Source: an uncultured Eubacteriales bacterium (GTDB lineage Bacteria > Bacillota > Clostridia > Christensenellales > Borkfalkiaceae). Taken from it: a DNA stretch of 64,000 bases. The stretch spans positions 124,001 to 188,000 of the forward strand of contig CAJLRM010000006.1 of assembly GCA_905209085.1 (NCBI GenBank), read 5' to 3'. The notes beneath the pieces were generated by a model, which worked only from the letters and a program-made list of their open reading frames with translations, had not been told where the DNA came from and did no database searches. A program made the translations under genes and the position numbers. The first letter of the stretch is position 1, and every line of letters begins with the position of its first letter. Shown here in pieces: positions 1 through 9,131 of this stretch.

Positions 1-1
1 C

Positions 2-259
2 GTGAGTAATCCCGCCGTCACCGTTTCGGACCCCGTCGACCCCGAAGGCGGAGGAGAAAGCAGTTCCGGCGACAGCCAAAGCGGAAGTTCGGGCGGCGAC
101 AGCCAAAGCAGTCAGAGCGGCAAAGACAGCGGAGAGGAATCGGGCGATACCGGGGCAGGCTGCGCCGGCGGCTGCGGCTCTGTCGCGGCGGGCGGGATCG
201 CCTTCCTTTCGCTTGGTATGTGCGCGGCAGTATGGCTGAAAAATAAACGCAGGCAATAA
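2..259 (+). CDS. C-terminal part of a secreted, membrane-anchored surface protein (5' end outside window)
   Basis: Only the last 85 or so codons are visible, and the reading frame is open to the left edge, so the GTG at position 2 is probably internal. The visible part is a low-complexity linker rich in Ser, Gly, Asp and Glu (residues 1-52), then a short Cys/Gly motif (GCAGGCGS), a hydrophobic segment of about 20 residues (GGIAFLSLGMCAAVWL) and a basic tail KNKRRQ. This order (flexible linker, hydrophobic stretch, positive charges) is that of a C-terminal cell-surface anchor with the bulk of the protein outside. There is no LPXTG motif, so classical sortase anchoring is not supported. The catalytic or binding part of the protein lies outside the window, so no function can be given. 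Confidence 0.7.
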   Translation: MSNPAVTVSDPVDPEGGGESSSGDSQSGSSGGDSQSSQSGKDSGEESGDTGAGCAGGCGSVAAGGIAFLSLGMCAAVWLKNKRRQ

Positions 260-283
260 GCCCGCCGCCGAAGGGAATACAAA

Positions 284-313
284 ACAGGGAGCCGATTTTA
301 TGCGGCTCCCTGT
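284..313 (+). terminator. Hairpin after the surface-protein gene
   Basis: An 11-bp perfect inverted repeat (acagggagccg at 284-294 and cggctccctgt at 303-313) with an 8-nt loop lies 25 nt after the stop codon. There is no T-run behind it, so it is either a terminator of the weak type or an mRNA 3'-end stabiliser. Confidence 0.5.
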
Positions 314-803
314 GTCCGTGATTGCCGCCTGTTTCCGTATACCCGGGCGGAAAAAGACAAAAAATGAGTAGTGGGAAGCGCGGGACAAGCGTGTTATATA
401 AAAAAATGGGGACGTTGCGTTATGCGGAAAAGGGAGCGATAGGGCGTGGAACATCAGGGAAGAGGCGCGGCAGAGCGGTATTTACGGAAAAAAGGAACGG
501 GATTCGCAAGAGGTAAATAAAAAACGTCGTGCCGCGGAAAAAGGAAGCGCGCTGTGCCAAGAGAAACATAAGGGCGTCGCCCTATAAAAAGAACAGGGCA
601 TTGACGGCGAGAGCGTCGTCCGCAACTTGCCTTTGAGATAGGCGTTTATAGCTGCGCGCGCTTTTTTAGGGAAAAAAGCGGATACTATACGAGAAAAAGC
701 GGCGGCATACAAAAGGGCGTTTTCCGTCGCGGACGGGAAAGAAAGTATATCGCGATAAGAGAGAAAAATAAATCGGAAGGAAAAACGTCGGGGAGGGAGG
801 TCA
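314..803. other. Gene-free stretch of about 490 bp
   Basis: I see no convincing gene here. Short open frames on both strands have purine-biased, low-complexity translations without ribosome-binding sites. The sequence is rich in A and G on the plus strand, as are other leader regions in this window. It probably carries the promoter of the histidine kinase gene, but no -35/-10 pair stands out enough to be called. Confidence 0.4.
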
Positions 804-2543
804 ATGAAGAAAACGGAACGCGCGGATAAGATTTTCGGCACGAATTATAAACTGGTGATCGGCGCCTTTTTGTTCCTTATTTTCGCTATGCCTATGGTTT
901 TGTTCTTTTTCGAGCATAAAAGCTATGTGGAGGAAAAGAGAGGCGCCGTCTATCGGATTCAGTCGAAAACGGACGAAAAAATACAGTCGGTGAAAACCCT
1001 TCTCAACTATACTTTTTTCGACGAGGAGTTCCAGGAGCGCCTGAAAAAGATCGGGGCGGGCGGGGAACAGGAGGACTATGAAAAAATTTCCGCGCAGCTC
1101 ACCTCCATGACGATTCTAGGGGACGTCATAAAGGATGTTTGGTATTTTCCGAAAGCGGAAAACGGGGGCGTCGTAGAGAGCGGAGCGGTGGTCTGTTCCG
1201 ACTATCTCACCGCCTATCTCGCCGACAACGCGGCGACCGTCAACAAGTTTGCCCTCGACGAGAGATACGCGCGGGGCGAATATTTCTTCTTTCGGATCCG
1301 GGAGCCGGGCGGGGAAAACCTCCCCTCCGACTACTCGGCCATCGGGCATTGGGTGACGAGCACGGCGGCGGAGGACTATTTCGAACCTATCGGCATAGGA
1401 CTTGCGCTCCTCAATCTGCCCGTACTCGTCGATAACTTTTCCGAGATCAAGGATATGCGCGGCGTGCACGCCGTATTGTGCGACGGGGAGGAAAACGTTT
1501 TAAGCGGTACGGCGGGCTATGAGTACGGCGGCTGGGATAGAGGCGGAACTTTGAAAATGAAGGTTTCCTCCCGCTTTTTCGGCTTAAAAACCATACTCTA
1601 TTTTGAAAGATACCAGATTTTTCTGGATTTTCTGCCCTTTCTCTTAGGAATTGCGGCGGTGTTCGTATTCTTGTGTTTATGCTTCTATATCTATCTCCGA
1701 GCGAACGATAAAAAGCGGCTTTCCTCCTATCAATCCTTTATCGACGCCTTTCGGAGAATCAGCGAGGGGGATCTTAGCAGCAGGCTGGAACGCTGCGGGA
1801 TAGAAGGGCTTGACCTCGTGGCAAAACAATTCAACATCATGATGGATTCCGTCCTGAAACTCAACGACGAGCTGGCGGAGGAAGAGAAAAAAAGATTGCG
1901 GACGGAGCTGGAAAAGGACGCTTACGTGCTCAAATATCTGAGCACGCAGATGAACAAGCATTTCATCTTCAACACTTTCGGCACGATCCGATCCTTCATT
2001 TCCTTAAACAGAAACGAGGAGGCCGCGGAATGTATCAATCGTCTGTGCGAGTATCTGCGGTTTACCTTTAAAAGCAAGGACTACGTGCGGGTATCCGACG
2101 AAACGGAGGCGCTGGAATCCTATTTGAGTATACAGAGGGTGCGATTTTGCGGAATCGGCGTGGAGATCCGCATGGACGACGAGCTTGCCGACTACAAAAT
2201 GCCGCAGTTCATCCTGCAACCCATAGTGGAGAACGCTTACAAGCACGCTTTCGAGCGCGAGAAAGGAAATATCCGCATCCGCGGCAGAGTATCCGCCGAC
2301 GGAAGAATCGTCTTTACGGTTTCGGATAACGGCGTGGGACTGGAAAAGGAAAAAATCGAAAAAATCAACGCGCAGCTGGCGTCGGGCGAGGAAACCTCGG
2401 ACAACGGAGGGATCGGGCTTATCAATGTGCAGAATCGGCTGAGGCTTTTGACGGGCGAGGCGGCTTACGTCAAAATCGGAGGGAAAAAGGGCTGCGGAAC
2501 GACGGTGGAAATAAAATTTAAGGGAATCGGAGGGTTTGCATGA
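804..2543 (+). CDS. YesM-type sensor histidine kinase
   Basis: This is a 579-residue membrane histidine kinase of the His_kinase/HATPase (LytS-YesM) group, which phosphorylates a partner regulator in response to an extracellular signal. Membrane segments lie at residues 18-36 and about 273-298, and the roughly 235 residues between them would be the extracellular sensor. A HAMP-like linker follows, then the phospho-acceptor region with His386 in MNKHFIFNT, the N box VENAYKHAF near 475, and the glycine boxes SDNGVGL near 510 and GGIGLINVQNRL near 535. A GGAGG ribosome site lies at 796-800. The stop codon overlaps the start of the next gene (ATGA), so kinase and regulator are translationally coupled. 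The neighbouring importer makes a carbohydrate the likely signal. Confidence 0.93.
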   Translation: MKKTERADKIFGTNYKLVIGAFLFLIFAMPMVLFFFEHKSYVEEKRGAVYRIQSKTDEKIQSVKTLLNYTFFDEEFQERLKKIGAGGEQEDYEKISAQLTSMTILGDVIKDVWYFPKAENGGVVESGAVVCSDYLTAYLADNAATVNKFALDERYARGEYFFFRIREPGGENLPSDYSAIGHWVTSTAAEDYFEPIGIGLALLNLPVLVDNFSEIKDMRGVHAVLCDGEENVLSGTAGYEYGGWDRGGTLKMKVSSRFFGLKTILYFERYQIFLDFLPFLLGIAAVFVFLCLCFYIYLRANDKKRLSSYQSFIDAFRRISEGDLSSRLERCGIEGLDLVAKQFNIMMDSVLKLNDELAEEEKKRLRTELEKDAYVLKYLSTQMNKHFIFNTFGTIRSFISLNRNEEAAECINRLCEYLRFTFKSKDYVRVSDETEALESYLSIQRVRFCGIGVEIRMDDELADYKMPQFILQPIVENAYKHAFEREKGNIRIRGRVSADGRIVFTVSDNGVGLEKEKIEKINAQLASGEETSDNGGIGLINVQNRLRLLTGEAAYVKIGGKKGCGTTVEIKFKGIGGFA

Positions 2544-3586
2544 TAAAAACGTATCTTGTCGACGACGAACAGGTGATCATCGACGAGCTTTTAAAAATCG
2601 TCGATTGGGAAGGAAGCGGATATACGGTGTGCGGCTATGCGAACGATTCGAAAACAGCGCTCAAAGAGATAGAAAAACTGCGCCCGATGATGATCGTCTG
2701 CGACATCAGCATGAACGGCATGAACGGATTACAGCTCATTTCCGAGGTGTTAAAGGTGTACCCCGAAATGGGCGTGATCTTTCTCACCGCCTACGACAAT
2801 TTCGAGTATGCCGTGGAGGCGATCCGTCTGCACGTCGCCGCGTATCTCATGAAGCCCGTGCAGACGAAGGAACTCGTCAAAGTGCTGAAAGAGTTTCGCC
2901 AAAAATGTTTTCGTCCCCTGTTCGACAAATTCATGGGGCTGGCGCTTTCGGGCAGGGCGGACGAAGCCGTCATCAAGAGCGCGGAAAAAGCCTGCTGGGA
3001 GTACGGCTTTATCCGGGCGGGCAAGGAATACGTCTTTGCCGTGTGCGGCGCGGAGAGAGAGGTGGCGCAAGAGCCGATCGCGGCTTATACGGAAAACGGC
3101 AGAACGCTTATCCTCATGGAAAAGTCGGACGCGCCGAAAGAGGATATTTCCGGGACGATCTTTGTGGGAAAACCCTTCCGCAATGAAAATAATTTTTTCC
3201 GATATGCCAAGGAGGCAGTGAAGCGGTACGAGGAGGCAAGGGCGGCTTTCAATGAGGAAACGGAGGTGAAAGCGGTATTAAAACAGATGTTGGAGGATAT
3301 TTCCGTCGAGTATGCCGAAAAGATTTCCCTGCAAAGCTACGCGGTGAAATATCACTATAACACCAGCTATCTGAGCGAGCAGTTCAAAGCGTATGCGGGC
3401 GTCAATTTTATCGATTATCTCGTCAGGACCCGTTTCGAAAAAGCCAAGGAGCTGATGAAGGACGAGAAACTGAGCATGAACGACGTAGCGATGTTGGTGG
3501 GCTATGAGGATTACAGTCATTTCAGCAAACTTTTTAAAAAACACGAGGGATATTCTCCCGTGGAATACCGAAAAAATTTTTGCTGA
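2540..3586 (+). CDS. YesN-type response regulator with AraC DNA-binding domain
   Basis: This 348-residue protein has an N-terminal receiver domain (about 1-120) with acidic residues at LVDDEQ, the phospho-acceptor Asp55 in VCDIS and the conserved Lys105 in LMKPV. A middle region of unknown fold follows, and an AraC/XylS double helix-turn-helix lies at about 250-345 (YHYNTSYLSEQFKAYAG, then VGYEDYSHFSKLFKK). It should bind DNA when phosphorylated by the kinase encoded just before it, with which it overlaps by 4 nt. By analogy with other YesMN pairs it most likely activates the transporter and enzyme genes that follow at 3682-12633. Confidence 0.95.
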   Translation: MIKTYLVDDEQVIIDELLKIVDWEGSGYTVCGYANDSKTALKEIEKLRPMMIVCDISMNGMNGLQLISEVLKVYPEMGVIFLTAYDNFEYAVEAIRLHVAAYLMKPVQTKELVKVLKEFRQKCFRPLFDKFMGLALSGRADEAVIKSAEKACWEYGFIRAGKEYVFAVCGAEREVAQEPIAAYTENGRTLILMEKSDAPKEDISGTIFVGKPFRNENNFFRYAKEAVKRYEEARAAFNEETEVKAVLKQMLEDISVEYAEKISLQSYAVKYHYNTSYLSEQFKAYAGVNFIDYLVRTRFEKAKELMKDEKLSMNDVAMLVGYEDYSHFSKLFKKHEGYSPVEYRKNFC

Positions 3587-3681
3587 AATAAGCACAAGAC
3601 AGGAGGCGGACATCAAAAAATAATACATTTATTTTGCGCGCGCCGTGTGATAAAATGATCTTAGAAAAGAGGAGGCTCCGA

Positions 3682-4596
3682 ATGACTTTGGAAAAGGGAA
3701 AATTAAAAAAAACCGTCTTTCAGAATCGCATATTTTACGCTATGCTGATTCCCGGGGTGGCGCTTACTTTCATATTCAGTTACCTGCCCATGTACGGCGT
3801 CGTGCTCGCCTTCAAGGAATATTCCATCCGCGCGGGGATCCTCGGCAGCAAGTGGGTAGGGCTGGCGAATTTCAAAACCCTGTTCGATATTCCGCAGTTT
3901 TGGGTGGCGTTCAAAAACACTCTCGTCATCAATTTGCTGAAACTTGTCTTTGCCTTCCCCGTTCCCATCGTGCTCGCCGTGATGATAAACTCCGTGGAAA
4001 CAAGCTACATAAAACGTCCCCTGCAAACGATCTTATATCTCCCGCATTTTGTGTCCTGGGTCATCGTGGCGGGCATCGTGTTTTCGCTTCTGGATGAAAA
4101 CGGATTCCTCTATCAGATGCTGGAAAAATTCGGGGTAAAGGACTTCGATATTCTGGCGGATAAGGGCGGATTTCTGGCGATCCTCATTCTCTCGGACATC
4201 TGGAAGGAAGCGGGATGGAGCGCCATTATTTATCTGGCGGCGCTTACCTCCATTTCGGGCGAATATTACGAAGCCGCAAAAGTGGACGGCGCCTCCAATC
4301 TGAGAATGTTCTTTTCGATTACGCTGCCCCTGTTGATGCCTACCGTTTCCATCATGCTCATCTTGCGGGTTGGGGGGCTTATCAGCGGCGGATTCGATCA
4401 GATCTACAATCTTTATAACGAGCAGGTGTACGACGTCGCCGACGTGCTCGATACCTTTTCCTACCGTTTCGGTATCGGGGACGGGAATTTTGAACTGGGT
4501 ACGGCGGTGGGGCTTTTTGCCAATGTCATCAATATCGTTTTGCTGCTGACGGCAAATAAAATTACGACGCTTATCGGAGGAGAACCGTTATACTGA
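3682..4596 (+). CDS. ABC sugar transporter permease, LplB type
   Basis: This is a 304-residue integral membrane protein of the CUT1 (MalF-like) family, one half of the import channel for a sugar or oligosaccharide. It has about six hydrophobic segments, a typical start (RIFYAMLIPGVALTFIFSYLPMYGVVLAFKEY) broken here only for identification as MLIPGVALTFIFSYLPMYG, and the ATPase-contact loop EAAKVDGA. The ATG at 3682 is chosen because AGGAGG stands at 3670-3675; an upstream in-frame TTG at 3634 would add 16 non-conserved residues. The 95 nt before the gene hold a possible internal promoter (TAAAAT at 3651-3656, poor -35). The next permease begins 1 nt after the stop. Confidence 0.95.
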   Translation: MTLEKGKLKKTVFQNRIFYAMLIPGVALTFIFSYLPMYGVVLAFKEYSIRAGILGSKWVGLANFKTLFDIPQFWVAFKNTLVINLLKLVFAFPVPIVLAVMINSVETSYIKRPLQTILYLPHFVSWVIVAGIVFSLLDENGFLYQMLEKFGVKDFDILADKGGFLAILILSDIWKEAGWSAIIYLAALTSISGEYYEAAKVDGASNLRMFFSITLPLLMPTVSIMLILRVGGLISGGFDQIYNLYNEQVYDVADVLDTFSYRFGIGDGNFELGTAVGLFANVINIVLLLTANKITTLIGGEPLY

Positions 4597-4597
4597 C

Positions 4598-5479
4598 ATG
4601 AAAAGCAAAATGAAACTGTCGCCCGGCGATTGTATTTTGAAAATAATAAACGCGGTATTCCTGCTCGTATTCGTTCTCACCATCGTCTTTCCCTTCTGGA
4701 ACGTATTTATCAAATCGTTCATGACGGATAAGGACATCATGTTCCACCCGCTTTCGCTCTGGCCGCAGTCCTTTCAGTTCGACGGCTACAAAACGGTGTT
4801 TACCAATAAGCTGTACGATTTCGGCAGGGCGTTTGTCAATTCCGTCTATATCACCGTCGTGGGGACGATATATCAATTGATCGTAACGACGTTTACCGCC
4901 TATGCGCTGTCGAGGAGAAAACTGCCCGGAAAAAAGATTTTTCTCGTCTATTTTCTGTTCACCATGTATTTCAGCGGCGGCATGATTCCCTATTATCTGA
5001 TCATAAAACAGCTGGGGCTTCGGGATACGCGCGAAGTGATGTATCTCCCCGCGTATATGAGTATGTTCAATATGCTCGTCATGCGCTCTTACTTTATGGG
5101 ACTTCCTCAGGATCTCGAATCGGCGGCGATCATCGACGGCGCGGGGAATTTCCGGATTTTTCTCAGCATCGTCCTGCCCCTTTCCAAAGCCATTCTCGCC
5201 ACCATTTCCCTCTTTATCGCGGTGGGGCTTTGGAATAACTGGTACACGAGTATGCTCTTTATCACGACGAAATCCAAACGGCCTCTCGCCTACGCCCTGC
5301 AAGTGATCATCGAAATCAGCAAGGGGACCAGCGCTTCGACGCCGGACGGGGCGGTCGTCGTGGGGCGGAGCATTCAATACGCGGCGATCATGATCACCGT
5401 CGTGCCCATCATGTGCGTATATCCCTTTTTGCAAAAGCATTTTGTGACGGGCGTCCTGATCGGCTCGATAAAGGAATGA
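4598..5479 (+). CDS. ABC sugar transporter permease, YtcP/LplC type
   Basis: This is a 293-residue MalG-like CUT1 permease, the partner of the preceding one. It shows a cytoplasmic start (LSPGDCILKIINAVFLLVF), about six membrane segments, the signature FTMYFSGGMIPYYL and the ATPase-docking loop ESAAIIDGAGNF. Its start lies 1 nt behind the upstream stop. No ATPase gene is present anywhere in the locus, as is common in Firmicutes where one MsmK/UgpC-type ATPase serves many CUT1 importers. That shared ATPase is inferred and not seen. Confidence 0.95.
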   Translation: MKSKMKLSPGDCILKIINAVFLLVFVLTIVFPFWNVFIKSFMTDKDIMFHPLSLWPQSFQFDGYKTVFTNKLYDFGRAFVNSVYITVVGTIYQLIVTTFTAYALSRRKLPGKKIFLVYFLFTMYFSGGMIPYYLIIKQLGLRDTREVMYLPAYMSMFNMLVMRSYFMGLPQDLESAAIIDGAGNFRIFLSIVLPLSKAILATISLFIAVGLWNNWYTSMLFITTKSKRPLAYALQVIIEISKGTSASTPDGAVVVGRSIQYAAIMITVVPIMCVYPFLQKHFVTGVLIGSIKE

Positions 5480-5544
5480 ACTTCTGTTTTGTCGTTGAAA
5501 CGACAGGTAAGAAAAGACAAATTTTATGAAGACGGAGGAACGGT

Positions 5545-7215
5545 ATGAAAAAGAAGATTTTTGCTTTGCTTCTCGCGGCCGCCACGGCATTTTGCGCCGC
5601 CGGCTGCGCAGGCAGTTACGAGGACACCCTGAAAGACGAGTACGAGGACGGAAAACTGGTCATCGACTTTTTCGGGCACGGATTGGATTCCATGCAGGGG
5701 CTGACGCCCGATTCCCAAAAGATCCTCGACTATGTGGAAAACAAGTTTCAGATAAAATTCAAGACGACGACGGCAACGGTTGGCTCGGCTCCCACGCTCT
5801 TGAATCAGCTCATCAGCGGCGGGGACGTTCCCGATATGTTCATCCATTTCCTCAACGAGCCCGCCTATTCCAAATGGCTGAAAGAGAAGTATCTGTTCAA
5901 TTATTCGGAGTATCTCGACGACTATCCCGCGCTCAAAGCCAATTTTACGGCGCTGGGCACGGAAAAGGTGGTGAAAAACTTTCTCGGCGGGGATTATTAC
6001 AGCTTTCCCATCGTGCTGCACAGCAACGCGGAATCGGGCGCGCTCAGCGTGGAGATGGCGATGTATTACAGGCGGGATTGGTATCGGGCGCTCGTGGAAA
6101 AAAATTGGAAACCGTCGAGCGGCAGGGATTTGGTCGATCCCGAAGATCCCGATTTCAGTTATCTCAATTTTTACGATTTGTGCGAGGGGTACACGAAGGG
6201 GGACCCCGACGGAAACGGGGCGGACGATACGATCGGGTACGGACTCAACAAGGACAACGGCATCTATTGGTGGTATCCGCTTTTGAATATGTTTAACATA
6301 CAGGCGGAGGGCTGGGAATATAACGAGGCGGAACAGGAATGGCGGCCCGAAATTCTTTCCGACCGCGCAAAACAGGCTGTGATGTGGATCGCCGATATGT
6401 ACGACAACGGTTTTATCAACTCCAATTATAACACGACGACCACGTACGAGATGGCGAAGAGCGATTTTTGCAGCGGCAAATCGGGGATCATCACCTACAA
6501 CGCCATTACGTCCGTGCCGGAAGGGACGCTGGAAATGATGACGCAGTTTATCGGCAAGGTGGCGGGCAGCAAGTCCATGGGCGACGTCGTTCGGGGAATG
6601 CCCGTCGTAACGGGCGCAGACGGCGTCAAGAGAATGCAGGGCGCGGTGAACAATTACGGCTATCTCGCGATCAACAACGACGTTTCCGAAACCAAAAAGC
6701 GCAAGATACTCGAACTCATGAACTGGATTTTTACCGAAGAGGGGGATACTGCGCTCACCTGGGGATTGGAAGGAGAACATTGGGAAAAGAGTGAAAACGG
6801 GGAAAAGAAAAGCCTTCTGCCCCTCGACAACGCGGGCAATCAGTATCTCCTCAAAAGCGATTCCGTCGCGCCCGCCGCGTATCGGATCAAGGGAATCGCT
6901 TCCTGGGAAACGGAGTACACGAATTATCCCCGCTCTTACGTGACGGAGTCCGAGCAGATAAGGACGGCATGGGATACGCGGCATCTGATCGTAGACGAAT
7001 TGTATTTCGTCCGCGTGCCGAACGAATATATCACTTTGGAAACGGAGTTGAAGGATAAGGTGTCCACGGTCTGTAAAAATATCGTGGCGACGATCAGGAA
7101 AAATCCTGCCGAAACGAGAGAAAATCTTTGGAATTCGCTGCTCTCCTATTGGAACGAGCGGGGCGGGGACTATATCAGGGCGAAGAACGAAGCGGCGAAA
7201 GCCGTTGTGGAATAA
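5545..7215 (+). CDS. Extracellular solute-binding lipoprotein, LplA type
   Basis: This 556-residue lipoprotein is the substrate receptor of the importer. The signal peptide ends in the lipobox AAGC with Cys21, so it should be lipid-anchored on the outer face of the membrane. A GGAGG site precedes the start. The motif DPDGNGADDTIGYG near residue 215 is the calcium-loop-like signature found in large LplA-type binding proteins, and the length of about 550 residues fits that group, which binds oligosaccharides and not monosaccharides. The actual ligand cannot be read from the sequence. Confidence 0.93.
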   Translation: MKKKIFALLLAAATAFCAAGCAGSYEDTLKDEYEDGKLVIDFFGHGLDSMQGLTPDSQKILDYVENKFQIKFKTTTATVGSAPTLLNQLISGGDVPDMFIHFLNEPAYSKWLKEKYLFNYSEYLDDYPALKANFTALGTEKVVKNFLGGDYYSFPIVLHSNAESGALSVEMAMYYRRDWYRALVEKNWKPSSGRDLVDPEDPDFSYLNFYDLCEGYTKGDPDGNGADDTIGYGLNKDNGIYWWYPLLNMFNIQAEGWEYNEAEQEWRPEILSDRAKQAVMWIADMYDNGFINSNYNTTTTYEMAKSDFCSGKSGIITYNAITSVPEGTLEMMTQFIGKVAGSKSMGDVVRGMPVVTGADGVKRMQGAVNNYGYLAINNDVSETKKRKILELMNWIFTEEGDTALTWGLEGEHWEKSENGEKKSLLPLDNAGNQYLLKSDSVAPAAYRIKGIASWETEYTNYPRSYVTESEQIRTAWDTRHLIVDELYFVRVPNEYITLETELKDKVSTVCKNIVATIRKNPAETRENLWNSLLSYWNERGGDYIRAKNEAAKAVVE

Positions 7216-7228
7216 GGAGGAAAAGGGG

Positions 7229-9106
7229 ATGAAAGTAAAGAGGATTTTTGGAACGGCGTTGTCGTTGTGCCTTCTACTGCCCTTCTCCGCCTGTACGGGC
7301 GGCGGAGAGAGCGCGGAAAGCGGAGAAAAGGAAACTGCCTTTTACGAGTTTCGATTCGAAACGGATCTGGCGGAAAAAAGCGCGGACAGATATCCCGCGG
7401 CGGGCGGCGGAAACACTTATTACGTTTCTTCCAAAGGCAGCGACGAAAACGACGGGCTGAGCGAAGAAACGCCGATCAGGACGATCAAAAAAGTGAACGG
7501 TCTGCAACTGAAAGCGGGCGACACCGTCCGCTTCAAGGGCGGGGAAACGTTTTCGGGCGCGACGCTTACCGTTTCGGCGAGCGGCACTCAGGACGCTCCC
7601 GTCACTTTCTGCGGCTACGGCGACGAAACGGCAAGGCCGAAAATCGTCGCCCAAAAGGTGGACGGCATCAATTTTTTCAATTCGAGCAATCTCGTGATTC
7701 GGGATTTGGAGATCGTCGTCGTGGGCGACGAGCGGGTTTCCGAAGCGGTTTCCCGCTCCGTCGTGGGCATCGAAGGCTCGTATACTTCCAAGGAGGGTTG
7801 CGAGAACGTATATATCGTCAATAACCTCATTTACGGTGCCTATAACACGGCGACGAGCGGTATCCGCGTCACTTCCTCGTATACCTTCGCGGAAGGGGCG
7901 GAGGACGTACTGAAAAACGTACATATCGAAAACAACGAAGTGCATTCGCTGGGCATCGCGGGTATCTATGTGGACGGCTGGCTGAGCGACATCAATAAAA
8001 TGAACGCCTCGCCCAGGCTGTATTCGGAGGTTTACGTCAACGAAAACACCGTCTACAATATCGGGCAGATCGCCATTTACGAGGAGTGCTGTCACGATTC
8101 GGAGATGAACCGCAATCTCGTACACGATGCCGCCATTTTCGACAAGCCCTTCCTTTCCATCGGACAGACGGGCATCATGGCGCTCGGCTGCGAGGATACG
8201 GATATCATGAATAATATCGTGTATAACGTGTCCAATGCCTGTCAGCCTTTCGACGGCATGGGGATAGACATCGACTGGAATACCAATCGTATAAACGTAC
8301 AATACAACTGGGTGTACGACTGCGTGGGCAGCGGCGTGGGGACGATGGCGAATCAGAATTGTTTTATCCGCAATAACAGGATCGAAAACAACCGCTGCGA
8401 AGGCAATCAGCACGGGCAGATTCATGTTTCCGACTTTACGACGAGATACGAGGCGGTGGCGGAGGATAGGCACGCGGTGACCAATCTCACCGTCAAAGAC
8501 AATCTCATCGTCAGCGATAAGGAGGGCAAAAGCCATTTCAACGCCAACGAGCTCGGCGGGGACTCCACGCTGTGGGCGGGAAATACGTTTGAAAACAACA
8601 GGCTGGTTTCCAATACCAAGACGAACGATATTTGGATACAGGTGTCAAGCGCGGTAGCCTGGCACAAATTTGCGCAAAACAGATACTACAAAGAGAACAC
8701 CTCGAAGTTTACGGCGTTCGACACCACGCCGCAGGAAAAGATAAACGAGGGCGCGCTGGCTTACGACGGCACGGGATTCGAGGCGTGGAAAAAGAGGGAC
8801 ACGGGCGCGGTTTTCCAAACTCTGAGCGGGGCGAAGCCCACTCTCCCCAAAAACGTTTGCGCCGTTTACGAAGACGGAAAGGTGACGCTGACATGGGAAA
8901 AGCCGTCGGGGGAAGTATGGCATTACAACGTATATCTGACGCAGGAAAATGAAGAAATAAGCTATCTCAATCTGTCGGGAGAGGCGTTTTCGGAAACGTT
9001 TACGCAGGAATTTGAAGCAAAGGGCGTCTATTATCTCGCGGTGGAGCCCGAATCTAATCAAGGGCACTGCGGCGAAGTAGTAAGGGTGAAGATCGTTCTC
9101 GAATAG
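7229..9106 (+). CDS. Secreted right-handed beta-helix lipoprotein, possible polysaccharide lyase or hydrolase
   Basis: This 625-residue protein has a signal peptide with lipobox PFSAC (Cys22 counted from ATG 7229). That start follows AAGGAGG at 7214-7220; an in-frame ATG at 7205 lies inside the previous gene. After the signal comes YYVSSKGSDENDGLSEETP, the typical entry of pectate-lyase-like parallel beta-helix proteins, then many short strands with Asn/Ile ladders (IVNNLIYGAYN, IENNEVHSLG, VNENTVYNIG, MNNIVYNVSN). Residues about 535-625 look like a fibronectin-III domain (KVTLTWEKPSGEVWHYNVYL). Its place between a binding protein and cytoplasmic enzymes suggests an enzyme that cuts the polymer at the cell surface. 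Catalytic residues cannot be assigned. Confidence 0.85.
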   Translation: MKVKRIFGTALSLCLLLPFSACTGGGESAESGEKETAFYEFRFETDLAEKSADRYPAAGGGNTYYVSSKGSDENDGLSEETPIRTIKKVNGLQLKAGDTVRFKGGETFSGATLTVSASGTQDAPVTFCGYGDETARPKIVAQKVDGINFFNSSNLVIRDLEIVVVGDERVSEAVSRSVVGIEGSYTSKEGCENVYIVNNLIYGAYNTATSGIRVTSSYTFAEGAEDVLKNVHIENNEVHSLGIAGIYVDGWLSDINKMNASPRLYSEVYVNENTVYNIGQIAIYEECCHDSEMNRNLVHDAAIFDKPFLSIGQTGIMALGCEDTDIMNNIVYNVSNACQPFDGMGIDIDWNTNRINVQYNWVYDCVGSGVGTMANQNCFIRNNRIENNRCEGNQHGQIHVSDFTTRYEAVAEDRHAVTNLTVKDNLIVSDKEGKSHFNANELGGDSTLWAGNTFENNRLVSNTKTNDIWIQVSSAVAWHKFAQNRYYKENTSKFTAFDTTPQEKINEGALAYDGTGFEAWKKRDTGAVFQTLSGAKPTLPKNVCAVYEDGKVTLTWEKPSGEVWHYNVYLTQENEEISYLNLSGEAFSETFTQEFEAKGVYYLAVEPESNQGHCGEVVRVKIVLE

Positions 9107-9131
9107 AATCGTTTGGGAAAAGGAGAAAAAA

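Noticed and set aside
482..841. Minus-strand frame overlapping the histidine kinase start
   Set aside because: It runs antisense through the gene-free stretch, has no ribosome site, and its translation is a Phe/Arg/Ser-rich chance pattern.
5524..6984. Very long minus-strand frame (486 codons) opposite the solute-binding protein
   Set aside because: It is the shadow of a clear lipoprotein gene. High GC in third positions keeps the antisense frame open; the translation has no domain and no start signal.
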